The position numbers were made by a program, and so were the translations under genes. The notes under the pieces were generated by a model that was not told the origin of the DNA, did not search any database, and was given only the letters and a program-made list of their open reading frames with translations. Below are positions 25,794-34,281 of a DNA stretch of 54,587 nucleotides, one piece after another. The stretch is taken from the NCBI GenBank assembly GCA_902793695.1, contig CADBEI010000018.1:1-54587 (forward strand). The letters are read 5' to 3'. The stretch comes from an uncultured Pseudomonadota bacterium (GTDB taxonomy: Bacteria; Pseudomonadota; Alphaproteobacteria; RF32; CAG-239). Each line of letters opens with the position of its first letter. Positions within the stretch are counted from its first letter, which is position 1.

Positions 25794-27231
25794 TTCTGTT
25801 CTCCCATAACAAGCGGCCGTATTTCATCAGCAACAAAATAACCGCAATAATAAACAGTCCGGAGCCGATTAAATAAAATCCGGCGTGTTGCAAATCGCTG
25901 ACATCGGCATAATAAGCCAAAATGCGGATAACCGCCGCCATCACCGCAATATTAAACCATTTACGGCTGTTTTCTTTATAAGCCAACCACGCGGTTACCG
26001 TACACAAAATCAGCGACGGTACCAAATCAAAAATATTCTCGTTAAAGGTTACGCCGAACCATATCAACAAACCGATATAGCAGGCAAAGCGGTCGCGAAA
26101 ATCAACCCGATGATAAGTGGTATAAGCGGTTGTAATCAACAAAAATACCAGCGGGCAAACCATCTCGGCCGGATAATGATTAAATACCCCGTCCGCCTGC
26201 AATGTCGGAAGATTTATATTGCCGGCCGCCATGGCAAACACCCAAAAACATTCTGCCAGCGTACCTGCCAAAAACAGCGGCATAAATCCCCTGCGATTAT
26301 GGCGACGATTCAATTCAAACAAAACGATGCCGAGAGCGACACAAGACAGCACATAAGCGCAAAACAAACCGGACTTAATCATCATCGGTAACATCGGAAT
26401 CAATATCAATGTATAAGCAGCTTTAACCACGCGGCCGTACATAAAATACATCATCAAACCGCTGTAAAAAAACAGCGGACGCCGTATGGTTTTATCGGTT
26501 GAATCACCTTTAAGCATAAACATTTCATACACCGCAAACAGTGCCAAAATACATAAATTGCGCCCAAAATCGAGCCATATTCCCAACGGTTCTACATTGA
26601 TGGCCGGACGATGCAATAACGAACTGAAATATCCGCCGAAAATATATTCCCACAGAGATTTTAAATCAAAACAATGTATGCCGCAATAAAACAACGGAAT
26701 CCATAACCAAAGCAAGCGCGGTGCCGCAAACAACAACGGCCAACTGACCATACTCCACAAGAGCAAACCGTTTTCCACTTCGGTCGGCAGATGAAAAATC
26801 TGCCCGATGAGCCCGATAACAGCCATAATTAAAAAGGCATACACACAAGCCACCACCTGTTTCAACACGTTTTTACCGGCCTTAATCGTCCAAATCAACA
26901 AACCGGCATTCGCCGTCATCGCCGTCAAAGCTCCGAGCATTTTAACATTGTTCGGAATCTGCTGCCAATTGGCGGCAATCATGGCTATAATGCCGAGCCC
27001 CACCAAAAACGAAGCAAAATACAGCAAAATCATAAACCAATAATTTTCGTTATGTTGTACCGGCATTGCCGTTTTCGGCGTAATTGCCGCAATCGGATTT
27101 TCTTTGCTAACCGATTTCATCGTCGGCGTTTTCTTTTCCGTCGCTGCTGTTTTTAGCGCCGCCGTTTTTCTCGCCGCTGCCTTTTTTATCGGTGCGATTT
27201 TGCTTGCGGTTGTTTTTTTATTTGTAACCAT
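25783..27231 (-). CDS. DUF2157-type polytopic membrane protein
   Basis: The 482-residue protein has a Lys/Ala-rich cytoplasmic start of ~60 residues (KKTTASKIAPIKKAAARK) and then about twelve hydrophobic helices, beginning with FMILLYFASFLVGLGIIAMI. The first helix and the ANWQQIP motif after it are characteristic of DUF2157 proteins. It overlaps the GDYXXLXY-type gene and lies three bases after argS, so it is probably in the same transcript. Function is unknown. Confidence 0.82.
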   Translation of the reverse strand: MVTNKKTTASKIAPIKKAAARKTAALKTAATEKKTPTMKSVSKENPIAAITPKTAMPVQHNENYWFMILLYFASFLVGLGIIAMIAANWQQIPNNVKMLGALTAMTANAGLLIWTIKAGKNVLKQVVACVYAFLIMAVIGLIGQIFHLPTEVENGLLLWSMVSWPLLFAAPRLLWLWIPLFYCGIHCFDLKSLWEYIFGGYFSSLLHRPAINVEPLGIWLDFGRNLCILALFAVYEMFMLKGDSTDKTIRRPLFFYSGLMMYFMYGRVVKAAYTLILIPMLPMMIKSGLFCAYVLSCVALGIVLFELNRRHNRRGFMPLFLAGTLAECFWVFAMAAGNINLPTLQADGVFNHYPAEMVCPLVFLLITTAYTTYHRVDFRDRFACYIGLLIWFGVTFNENIFDLVPSLILCTVTAWLAYKENSRKWFNIAVMAAVIRILAYYADVSDLQHAGFYLIGSGLFIIAVILLLMKYGRLLWENRNAK

Positions 27232-27234
27232 CGG

Positions 27235-28989
27235 TTATTCTCCTTTATTTTCGGCCTTCAACATTACTTCCGGCGCCTCGATTCCCAACAGATAAAGCAT
27301 CAGTTTCAACACATCTCGCGTCAATTTAGCCAGTTTCAAACGCGAAGCCGCCAACTGCGGAGTGCTTGCCCCCATCATTGGGCACGCATTGTAAAAAGTA
27401 CTGAAAATTTGCGCCAAACCATAGGTATATTCAGCAATAATGCTTGGCTCTTTATCGCTGTGCGCCCGCATCACTACATTATGCACCTGTGCCAATTTCA
27501 AGGCAAGAGCCCGCTCCTCCGGCGCTTCTAAAATAATTTTGCCACATTTCAATCCGGCGGTTTCCGCTTTGCGCAACACCGAATTTATACGCGCAATCGC
27601 ATACTGAATATACGGACCGGTTTTACCCTCAAACTTGGCAAAATCATCGAGTTCAAACACATAACCCGAATTGATGGTGTTTTTCAAATCCTGAAACTTA
27701 ATCGCCGCAACGGCAATCTGTGAAGTCAGTTTTTCAATTTCCGCCTCACCGTAACCTTCAACTTCTCCGGCTTTCGGCAAAGACTGACGTACTTTATCTT
27801 TCGACATTTCAATCAGCGTTTCCAAATCCATCACGCCGCCGTCACGAGTTTTGAACGGCTTCTTGCCGTCCGCACCGTTAACCGTACCGAACACAATGTG
27901 TTGAAGCTTAACATTCGGCGCGATTTCCAATTTTTGCGCCGCTTCAAACACCTGCTCAAAATGCAGAGTTTGTCGGCTATCCGTAAAATAAACTATTTCT
28001 TCGGTTGCCAAATCATCAACCCGCATTTTGATGGTCGCAATATCGGTGGTATGATATGTATATCCTCCATCAGATTTAATCAAAATAACCGGCGGCTTCG
28101 GCTTGTTACCTTCTTCCAGACGGATAATTTCCGCTCCGTTGTCGACTTCCGAAATCCCTTTATCACGTGCGATTTTTACTATTTTGCCGCACGTTTCGTG
28201 TGCGTTACTTTCTCCCCACCAAAGGTCAAAATTAACATCAAGTCGGGCGTAATTGTCTTTAATAGCTTTAACCGATTCACCGCGCAAATGTTGCCACGCC
28301 TTATAATACAACTCGTCTCCGTCCTGTAATTTTGCGGTAATCAAACGTGCGGTTTCTCTTGCGCTTTCGTCTTCCTTACATCTGATATTGGCCTGCTTAT
28401 AAAATTCGGTAATTTGCACAATATCATAGGTTTCAACCTTATTCAAATTACCGTCCTTACGCACGATTTCCGCTAAAATCATTCCCATCGGCGTGCCCCA
28501 ATCGCCAAGGTGCACATCGCTTATCACCTCGTTGCCGACAAAGCGCTCGATTCGCGACACCGATTCGCCGATGACTCCGGAACGCAGATGCCCCACGTGC
28601 ATGGTTTTGGCTACATTCGGTCCGCCGTAATCCAGCACCACTTTATGCGGATTTTCAACCAGACCGCAACCCAAACGCTCATCTTCTGCCATTTTATCGG
28701 CATTTTGGGCAATAACTTCATTTTTTAGTTTAATATTGATAAATCCCGGTCCGTCCACCGAAATCGATTCGCAAAAATCACATTTTTTTAATTCATCGGC
28801 TATCATAGTGCCGATTTCACGCGGATTTTTATGAGCAATTTTAGCCAGAGCAAGAGCCGCATTGCATTGAAAATCACTTAAATCAGGACGATCCGAAACT
28901 TTCACAAACGCAAACTGTTCGTTCAAATCGAGTTTTTTAAAAATATCCATCAGTGCCGCATTGATTTTATTTTCCAGTAACAGATTCAT
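27235..28989 (-). CDS. argS: Arginyl-tRNA synthetase
   Basis: The 584-residue class I synthetase has the ArgRS N-terminal additional domain (about 1-110), the HIGH-type motif HVGHLRSG, and the C-terminal DALR anticodon-binding domain ending near VMLKAE. It lacks a canonical KMSKS, as many ArgRS enzymes do. It charges tRNA-Arg in the cytoplasm. Its start overlaps the upstream lipoprotein gene by 23 bases. Confidence 0.97.
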   Translation of the reverse strand: MNLLLENKINAALMDIFKKLDLNEQFAFVKVSDRPDLSDFQCNAALALAKIAHKNPREIGTMIADELKKCDFCESISVDGPGFINIKLKNEVIAQNADKMAEDERLGCGLVENPHKVVLDYGGPNVAKTMHVGHLRSGVIGESVSRIERFVGNEVISDVHLGDWGTPMGMILAEIVRKDGNLNKVETYDIVQITEFYKQANIRCKEDESARETARLITAKLQDGDELYYKAWQHLRGESVKAIKDNYARLDVNFDLWWGESNAHETCGKIVKIARDKGISEVDNGAEIIRLEEGNKPKPPVILIKSDGGYTYHTTDIATIKMRVDDLATEEIVYFTDSRQTLHFEQVFEAAQKLEIAPNVKLQHIVFGTVNGADGKKPFKTRDGGVMDLETLIEMSKDKVRQSLPKAGEVEGYGEAEIEKLTSQIAVAAIKFQDLKNTINSGYVFELDDFAKFEGKTGPYIQYAIARINSVLRKAETAGLKCGKIILEAPEERALALKLAQVHNVVMRAHSDKEPSIIAEYTYGLAQIFSTFYNACPMMGASTPQLAASRLKLAKLTRDVLKLMLYLLGIEAPEVMLKAENKGE

Positions 28990-29350
28990 CTTTTTGTTCC
29001 TCTAAGTTTTCCATACCTTTTTTTGCACATTTATAATATGCTCGCACCGGCAATAACAATTTGCCGTCCAAATAGCTTTTATTCACAAACTCGGCATAAT
29101 CTCCGGTTTCTTCGGTAACACAGACATCATCAGCTATTTGCTGCAGTTCGCCATCATTCGTAAACAGCGGATTATAGCAAATTACCGGAGCATCCGGTTT
29201 GGATTCGCCGACGTAAAGCGAATTTGTATCGGAAACACCAGGATTGCGGCGTCTGTCCACAAACGGTTTAAACACTCCGCAACCGCACATACAAAACAGC
29301 AACAAACATGCAATATAAAATTTTAGACTAGACAATTTGAAAAACTCCAT
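28967..29350 (-). CDS. Small lipoprotein, unknown function
   Basis: The 127-residue protein has a hydrophobic start and a lipobox-like CMCGC, then a polar mature part with several cysteines (ICYNPLF, DDVCVTEE, YYKCAKKG). Its reading frame overlaps the argS start by 23 bases. No family recognised; the likely place is the periplasmic face of a membrane. Confidence 0.75.
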   Translation of the reverse strand: MEFFKLSSLKFYIACLLLFCMCGCGVFKPFVDRRRNPGVSDTNSLYVGESKPDAPVICYNPLFTNDGELQQIADDVCVTEETGDYAEFVNKSYLDGKLLLPVRAYYKCAKKGMENLEEQKDESVTGK

Positions 29351-29395
29351 TAAATTATATTGTTAGTTTTGGTATAATAAACGAAGATTCTTAAA

Positions 29396-29995
29396 ATGAA
29401 AAGCGAAAATAAATATATCGGTGACGATAAGTTCAAAAAATTTCTCGAACACTACAAGTGCAAAGCACCGTTGGAGGTGATCAAACTGCGCTTTGCCGGT
29501 GCAATCTGCAGCCCTAATGCCGACTTGCGTCCGACCGACGTTATATCATCGTTGTGGCCGGAAAATGCCGTGCCGCGACTCGAAACCAAAAACGAAGCGG
29601 AATTGTTTTTCAAATTTTTTATGGGGTTGTGGGACGAGATGTTTCTGGCGGTAAAAAACAACAACATAAAACTTTCACGCATCAGCCTCAATGACGATTT
29701 GGTCGCCGTTTGCCGTGAGCGTTTTGAGGCGGTCGAAACCGGCTTTGTCGAGGGCTTTTTCGGCGGCAATGATAACTTAAAAATACCGGCTTATATTGCC
29801 GAAATCGTCGATTCGCTGAGTCAACTGGCGCTTTTATATAATTCGCTGGCCGCCAAAATCGAAAAAAAGGACAACCGTCAAAATGTATTTGACGCGATTA
29901 TCGATTGTGATAAAATGGCGATGAAATCCATCGGCTTTGTTATTGAAAATTACACATTGCCGCATATTGCAGAACTGCAACACAAACCTAATTAA
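29396..29995 (+). CDS. Unknown soluble helical protein
   Basis: The 199-residue protein has no signal peptide. It is mostly helical, with a motif-poor sequence (LWPENAVPRLETKNEAELFF in the first half). It is the first gene of a group with the nitroreductase (11-base gap) and lolA. I do not recognise a family. Confidence 0.72.
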   Translation: MKSENKYIGDDKFKKFLEHYKCKAPLEVIKLRFAGAICSPNADLRPTDVISSLWPENAVPRLETKNEAELFFKFFMGLWDEMFLAVKNNNIKLSRISLNDDLVAVCRERFEAVETGFVEGFFGGNDNLKIPAYIAEIVDSLSQLALLYNSLAAKIEKKDNRQNVFDAIIDCDKMAMKSIGFVIENYTLPHIAELQHKPN

Positions 29996-30006
29996 AGGAG
30001 GATAAA

Positions 30007-30549
30007 ATGGATATCATTGAAGGACTTAAAACCAGACGTTCCGTACGGCGCTTTGATGCAACTCAAAAGATTCCGCACACCGACATCGAAAAAATAATTG
30101 CGGCGGCATCTTTTGCTCCATCGGCTCACAATACTCAGCCGTGGCACTTCGTGGTGATTGAAGATAAAGAACAACTAGCCGCTTTGCATACGTTGCAACC
30201 GTGGACCGCTTTTGCCAAAGATGCCTCCTGCGTTATTTTGGTATGTTCCGACACTGAAGTTTCGTTTCATCGCGAAAAAGAAAACGAACAATGGAGTTAT
30301 GCCGATATTGACGGCACTCTGGCGGCTTACGGCATTTTATTGGCCGCACACGATTTAGGCTACGGTGCTTGTTTTTGCGGCGCCGCTCCGATGCCTCTTG
30401 TGATTGAAAAATTGCAGGAACGTTTCGATTTACCGAGCAATATTCGTCCGGTTGCCATTGTTCCTCTGGGGGTTCCGGCCGCACCGAACGCGGCAGTTGA
30501 CAACCGTTACCATGCCGAAAAAGTTCATTGGGGAAAATGGTCTGATTAA
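30007..30549 (+). CDS. Nitroreductase-family oxidoreductase
   Basis: The 180-residue protein has the nitroreductase start (LKTRRSVRRFD), the FMN-binding SAHNTQPWHF segment, and a C-terminal VPLGVPAAPN motif with a following basic segment. These are FMN-dependent NAD(P)H oxidoreductases, usually dimeric and cytoplasmic. It has an AAAGGAGG ribosome binding site. Substrate unknown. Confidence 0.92.
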   Translation: MDIIEGLKTRRSVRRFDATQKIPHTDIEKIIAAASFAPSAHNTQPWHFVVIEDKEQLAALHTLQPWTAFAKDASCVILVCSDTEVSFHREKENEQWSYADIDGTLAAYGILLAAHDLGYGACFCGAAPMPLVIEKLQERFDLPSNIRPVAIVPLGVPAAPNAAVDNRYHAEKVHWGKWSD

Positions 30550-30565
30550 GTAAAAGGATACAAAA

Positions 30566-31177
30566 ATGAAAAAGTTATTAGCTGTTATTTGCGGTATATT
30601 GTTTTGCGGCTCGACGGCCAACGCCGACCAAGCGGATTTAACCAAAATTGAAAACTATCTCAACAATTTGCGTTCTCTCAAAGCCAATTTCATTCAAATG
30701 GCCAGTAACGGAGGCACCGCCGAAGGCAAGGTTTATATTTCCAAACCGAGCAAACTGCGTATGGAATATACCGCACCGGAACCGCTGCTGATTGTCGGCA
30801 ACGGCGACTACATTATTTATTATGATAAGGAACTCGACCAAATTACCAATATTGACTATAAAGACATTCCGGCCACGGTTATTTTAACCCGCCAGATAAA
30901 ATTTGACGGTACCAATCTGAAAGTGACTGATTTGTATAAAGACAGCGGACAAACTTCAATCACGGTGGAAACGCCGAAAACACCCGGAGTTAAACCGATT
31001 ACGCTGGTGTTTGACAACGAACCGTTCCGCTTAAAACAATGGAAAGTGATTGACCCGCAAAATATCGAAATTACGGTTTCTTTGTTTGATGTTGCACAAG
31101 ATGAGGAATTGTCCGATAACTTATTCAAATTTGATAAAAATGTCGGCAAGTCAAAATCCAAAACCCAGCGCAAATAA
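30566..31177 (+). CDS. lolA: Outer-membrane lipoprotein carrier LolA-like
   Basis: The 203-residue protein has a signal peptide (cleavage near NADQ). The mature part matches LolA: LKANFIQMASNGGTAEGKVYISKPSKLRMEY, PEPLLIVGNGDYIIYYDKEL and LDQITNIDY segments. LolA carries lipoproteins across the periplasm to the outer membrane. It is followed by a terminator, so it ends the 29.4-31.2 kb group. Confidence 0.92.
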   Translation: MKKLLAVICGILFCGSTANADQADLTKIENYLNNLRSLKANFIQMASNGGTAEGKVYISKPSKLRMEYTAPEPLLIVGNGDYIIYYDKELDQITNIDYKDIPATVILTRQIKFDGTNLKVTDLYKDSGQTSITVETPKTPGVKPITLVFDNEPFRLKQWKVIDPQNIEITVSLFDVAQDEELSDNLFKFDKNVGKSKSKTQRK

Positions 31178-31200
31178 TTTTGCCGTTTATAATTTTTTCG

Positions 31201-31227
31201 GCCGCGATTCCGTCGCGGCTTTTTTTA
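31201..31227 (+). terminator. Terminator after lolA
   Basis: GCCGCGA / TCGCGGC stem, five-base loop and T-run. Confidence 0.88.
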
Positions 31228-31240
31228 TTGCTGAAAATAC

Positions 31241-31269
31241 TTGAAGCAATAAAAATTTTGTGATAAATT
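31241..31269 (+). promoter_or_regulatory. Promoter of small membrane protein
   Basis: TTGAAG and TAAATT are separated by 17 bases, 25 bases before the start codon at 31295. Confidence 0.6.
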
Positions 31270-31294
31270 ACCCTCAAAATCAATTATTTGGCCT

Positions 31295-31540
31295 ATGAAA
31301 AAGAAAATTAAGAAAATTATTAAGAGAATGGTATTATATGCTCTCGCTTTGGCGTTGTTGCTGATACCGGTGGGGATTTTGGCATTTGCCGTCGTAATGT
31401 GCTTTATAATGCTTTCGGTGTTTATCAACTCGCATTTCTGCGATATGGATGTACTGCAGTACGTCTTTACCATAGCGGCATTTGTATTTTTTGTATATTT
31501 TGCCCCCGATGTTTGCCACTTTGTGGAGAAATATGTATAA
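31295..31540 (+). CDS. Small two-helix membrane protein
   Basis: The 81-residue product has a lysine-rich start (KKKIKKIIKRM) followed by two hydrophobic helices (ALALALLLIPVGILAFAVVM and LQYVFTIAAFVFFVYFA). It has its own promoter and a strong terminator, so it is a stand-alone unit. Function unknown. Confidence 0.7.
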   Translation: MKKKIKKIIKRMVLYALALALLLIPVGILAFAVVMCFIMLSVFINSHFCDMDVLQYVFTIAAFVFFVYFAPDVCHFVEKYV

Positions 31541-31582
31541 AAATAAAACACCCGACATAACTTGTTCGGGTGTTTTATTTTT
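31541..31582. terminator. Bidirectional terminator
   Basis: A 15-bp stem (AAATAAAACACCCGA and its complement) with a ten-base loop lies between the two convergent small genes. Confidence 0.92.
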
Positions 31583-31595
31583 CTGCAACGTCCGA

Positions 31596-31892
31596 TTACC
31601 ACACAGAGAGGCAACCGCAGCTCCACTTCAGACGAGCGACGCAGATGCGGGCAAAGCTGTCAAGCATCTGCTGCTGTGCCGATGATGGATTCACCGTCAA
31701 GCTGGCATTGTGCACAGCACCGGGAATCTTGGTGGCACGACCGGAGAGATCAACAAGCCCCAAATCTTTGTGCGTAACCTGGCCGGCGCTGTTCTCAATT
31801 GTTGCCAACACTTCGTTCTTCTCATTTGCGTTGAATGTTACATCAAACGCTTCATACCGTGTACTAACGGACTCCTTAAATAATTTTCTCAT
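31596..31892 (-). CDS. ORFan small protein in a solitary unit
   Basis: The 98-residue protein has no signal peptide and no recognised domain. Codon use is richer in GAG, AAG, CTC and ACC than the nearby core genes. The start ATG at 31892 has no Shine-Dalgarno sequence and is preceded by TTATAGCGT. It has a perfect -35 TTGACA promoter and shares a terminator with the convergent gene. Function unknown; foreign origin is inferred from composition. Confidence 0.7.
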   Translation of the reverse strand: MRKLFKESVSTRYEAFDVTFNANEKNEVLATIENSAGQVTHKDLGLVDLSGRATKIPGAVHNASLTVNPSSAQQQMLDSFARICVARLKWSCGCLSVW

Positions 31893-31920
31893 ACGCTATA
31901 ATTGTAAAGATAACGTATCC

Positions 31921-31949
31921 CTTATAACACGCCTAACTTATTTTGTCAA
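31921..31949 (-). promoter_or_regulatory. Promoter of the 98-residue ORFan
   Basis: Minus-strand TTGACA (31949-31944), 17-base spacer and TATAAG (31926-31921). The spacer ends in GTGTTATA, as does the promoter at 33764-33792. Confidence 0.75.
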
Positions 31950-31967
31950 ATACAAAATTAATTTTGT

Positions 31968-32798
31968 TTATTCTGCGGCCGCGCGCATCAATTTTATTTC
32001 GGCGGCATATCCGGCCAAATCGTTCGGTGTTTCCAATATCATCGGCAAATCCTTCACCGCCGGATGGCGCACAAAACGCTCCAGCGCCGCCTGACCGATT
32101 TCGCCCGCGCCGATTTTGGCATGGCGGTCTTTGTTAGAGGCAAACGGCATCATACTGTCATTAAGGTGCACCGCTTTAAGCCGTTCCAAGCCGATAATTT
32201 TATCAAACTCGGTAAACACACCGTCAAGATTGTTCACAATGTCATAACCGGCGGCAAAAACGTGGCAGGTATCCAAACACACGCCCATTTTTTCTTTTAA
32301 CTTCACGTCGGCAATAATCTCTGCCAGTTCCTCAAAACTGCGCCCCACTTCCGAGCCTTTGCCCGACATGGTTTCAAGCAGCACCGTTGTAGTATGTTCC
32401 GGCTTTAATATCCGATTCAGAGTCTCAATAATCATGGCGATTCCTTTGTCCGCGCCCTGCCCCACATGCGAACCCGGATGAAAATTGTAGTAGTTATGCG
32501 GCACATATTCCATCCGCTCCAAATCATCGGCCAGCACCATCAGCGCAAACTCGCGTGTTTGCGGATTGTCCGAACACGGGTTGAGCGTATACGGTGCATG
32601 CGCCACAATCTTGGCAAAACCGTTTGCGCGCGCATAATCATTATATTTTTGCGCATCGGCCGAATCGATGTCTTTGGCCTTGCCGCCCTGCGGATTGCGT
32701 GTGAAAAATTGAAACGTATCGGCGCCGATGGATTGTGCCTCCTTGCCGATATGTAAAAATCCTTTGGAAATCGAGAGATGACAACCGATATGCAACAT
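31968..32798 (-). CDS. nfo: Endonuclease IV
   Basis: The 276-residue protein matches the Nfo TIM-barrel AP endonucleases: N-terminal [27 protein letters not shown], the zinc-site motif [13 protein letters not shown], and [12 protein letters not shown]. It cleaves DNA 5' to abasic sites in base excision repair with a three-zinc centre. It is monocistronic. Confidence 0.96.
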   Translation of the reverse strand: MLHIGCHLSISKGFLHIGKEAQSIGADTFQFFTRNPQGGKAKDIDSADAQKYNDYARANGFAKIVAHAPYTLNPCSDNPQTREFALMVLADDLERMEYVPHNYYNFHPGSHVGQGADKGIAMIIETLNRILKPEHTTTVLLETMSGKGSEVGRSFEELAEIIADVKLKEKMGVCLDTCHVFAAGYDIVNNLDGVFTEFDKIIGLERLKAVHLNDSMMPFASNKDRHAKIGAGEIGQAALERFVRHPAVKDLPMILETPNDLAGYAAEIKLMRAAAE

Positions 32799-32868
32799 TT
32801 TTTATCCTTTCTGCCGTTTTTTTGCATTGTATGATAAAATAAAAAATAGGCAAGCATAAAAAAATGTC

Positions 32869-32897
32869 TTGCATTTTTTGTACATTTTTGTTAAATT
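32869..32897 (+). promoter_or_regulatory. Promoter of the 32.9 kb ORFan
   Basis: TTGCAT and TAAATT are separated by 17 bases, 27 bases upstream of ATG 32925, with no Shine-Dalgarno sequence between. Confidence 0.6.
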
Positions 32898-32924
32898 TAT
32901 AAACGCAAACAATATTATTTATCT

Positions 32925-33581
32925 ATGAATGAAAATGAAATCCGAAATGTGATATGGCAGCTCAGCCGCTATATTACATCTTGCCGATTGGCAAATCTTA
33001 GTGATGAAAAGGTATCAGACTTGTTAAAGAAAGTCTTTGCCTTGAGGTTGGCAACAATGAGTTCAGATCTCCACGAGATTGAGCACCAAATTGTGGACCA
33101 ATGCTTCACAGCAGTTTCTGCCGAAGCCCGCCGCCGCGGATTGAGTGTCCCCGGTTTGCCGGTTGAGGTGGTGATTGACGCCGACGGTACCTTCCGCAAA
33201 GGGGAGAAAGAACTGCGTCGCGCCTTGCGCACGCTCAGCTTCGAGGAGATGATGAATTTCATCGATTCGTTGCTGGCAGAGCCGCTCAGCGAAGCGCAAC
33301 GCATGACAATTATTAAAAGCAAACCCGCCGGATTCTATTCCGACGGGTTTGCTTTTTGTAAATTGTACTGTTCAGGCTTCGGCCTCCTTCTCCAGAGAAA
33401 CCACAAAGTCCTCCAGAGTGCTGCGGGTCTTGCCGACTACGGAAACCACCTTGACTTCGAGGTTGCCGGGCTCACCGGTAACACGCACTTTGACATCGGT
33501 GCCGATGATCAGCAAGGCATACATATCCTCGGCCGTCATATCGCAGAAATCACGAACGTGGATCGAGAGCAACGTCGGTGA
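32925..33581 (+). CDS. Unknown protein, stop codon apparently lost
   Basis: The first ~127 residues look like a genuine soluble helical protein (VIWQLSRYITSCRLANLSDE, IEHQIVDQCF, ELRRALRTLSFEEMMNFID). The frame then reads straight through a strong terminator hairpin (33315-33357) and into DNA antisense to the next gene, so the last ~90 residues are probably spurious. Stops in the other two frames lie at 33304 and 33314, just before the hairpin, which suggests a small frameshift or lost stop. Composition resembles the neighbouring ORFan units. No family recognised. Confidence 0.6.
   Translation: MNENEIRNVIWQLSRYITSCRLANLSDEKVSDLLKKVFALRLATMSSDLHEIEHQIVDQCFTAVSAEARRRGLSVPGLPVEVVIDADGTFRKGEKELRRALRTLSFEEMMNFIDSLLAEPLSEAQRMTIIKSKPAGFYSDGFAFCKLYCSGFGLLLQRNHKVLQSAAGLADYGNHLDFEVAGLTGNTHFDIGADDQQGIHILGRHIAEITNVDREQRR
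33315..33357. terminator. Bidirectional terminator
   Basis: AAAAGCAAACCCG with its complement CGGGTTTGCTTTT, plus an inner CGGA/TCCG extension, forms a ~17-bp stem between convergent ORFan genes. Confidence 0.92.
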
Positions 33582-33722
33582 CGTGTACTTCTTCTTGGCA
33601 TCTCCTTGGTTGTGGAGGGTTGCCTCGGTTACAAACATCTTGAAGGTTGAGAGCTTCTCACCAATCGACTTCAAGCCACAGCTAACTACACCCGAAAGGG
33701 TGACATCAATTTTTTTCTCCAT
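33372..33722 (-). CDS. ORFan protein of 116 residues
   Basis: The sequence (starting MEKKIDVTLSGVVSCGLKSI) suggests an alternating beta-strand-rich, soluble protein, without signal peptide. Codon use favours GAG, AAG, CTC and ACC, unlike flanking core genes. It has its own TTGACA/TATACA promoter and a terminator. The GCGT-ATG start context matches that of the 31596-31892 gene. Function unknown. Confidence 0.7.
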   Translation of the reverse strand: MEKKIDVTLSGVVSCGLKSIGEKLSTFKMFVTEATLHNQGDAKKKYTSPTLLSIHVRDFCDMTAEDMYALLIIGTDVKVRVTGEPGNLEVKVVSVVGKTRSTLEDFVVSLEKEAEA

Positions 33723-33763
33723 ACGCTAAAAATAATAACTAAATTGTAAAACACTTGATGTCC

Positions 33764-33792
33764 TGTATAACACATTCGTTTAATTTTGTCAA
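33764..33792 (-). promoter_or_regulatory. Promoter of the 116-residue ORFan
   Basis: Minus-strand TTGACA (33792-33787), 17-base spacer and TATACA (33769-33764). Confidence 0.78.
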
Positions 33793-33806
33793 ACTAAAAA
33801 TAAATA

Positions 33807-33835
33807 TTGACGCATTTTTTCTTTTTTGCTATAAG
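33807..33835 (+). promoter_or_regulatory. Promoter of gpt-like gene
   Basis: TTGACG and TATAAG are separated by 17 bases, 31 bases before ATG 33867, which has AAGGAG upstream. Confidence 0.68.
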
Positions 33836-33866
33836 TCCGCATTATAATTTTTTTAAGGAGCGAACC

Positions 33867-34281
33867 ATGAAAATAATCTCCTCGGAACAAGTAGAAGCGG
33901 CGTGCCGACTGATTGCTCAACGTATTAAAGCGCAATCGCCGGAAAAATATACGCTGGCCGCAGTTTCGCGCGGCGGGTTGATGCCGACGGCATTGGTGGC
34001 ACACTATCTTAATTGCAAAGATATATTGTTTATCCGCCTTTCCTCCTACGATTCCGATAAAGAGCGCTCGCAAATACGATGAGCCGGACACTTATATTAT
34101 AGATGATATTTGCGACAGCGGCGAAACATTGCGCTATCTGCGCCAAAAATACCCGCACGCGCAGATTTATACGCTGATTAATAAAAATCCCGAAATCAAA
34201 CCGGATTTTGCCGCGCTGACCGAACCGCAAGGGTTGTGGATAAACTTTCCGTGGGAACCGGAAGACCGCACCGAAAACTAA
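33867..34281 (+). pseudogene. gpt: Xanthine/guanine phosphoribosyltransferase-like, frameshifted
   Basis: The first frame encodes AAVSRGGLMPTALVAHYL and LSSYDSDKE, matching the N-terminal half of Gpt-type phosphoribosyltransferases, and then stops at 34080. The next frame continues with YDEPDTYIIDDICDSGETL, the PRPP-binding loop, and ends with WINFPWEPED, like the Gpt C-terminus. Removing one A from the AAA at 34072-34074 joins them into ~137 residues. The enzyme would salvage xanthine or guanine. It is a recent frameshift or a sequencing error. Its 3' end overlaps the convergent glycosyltransferase by four bases. Confidence 0.82.
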
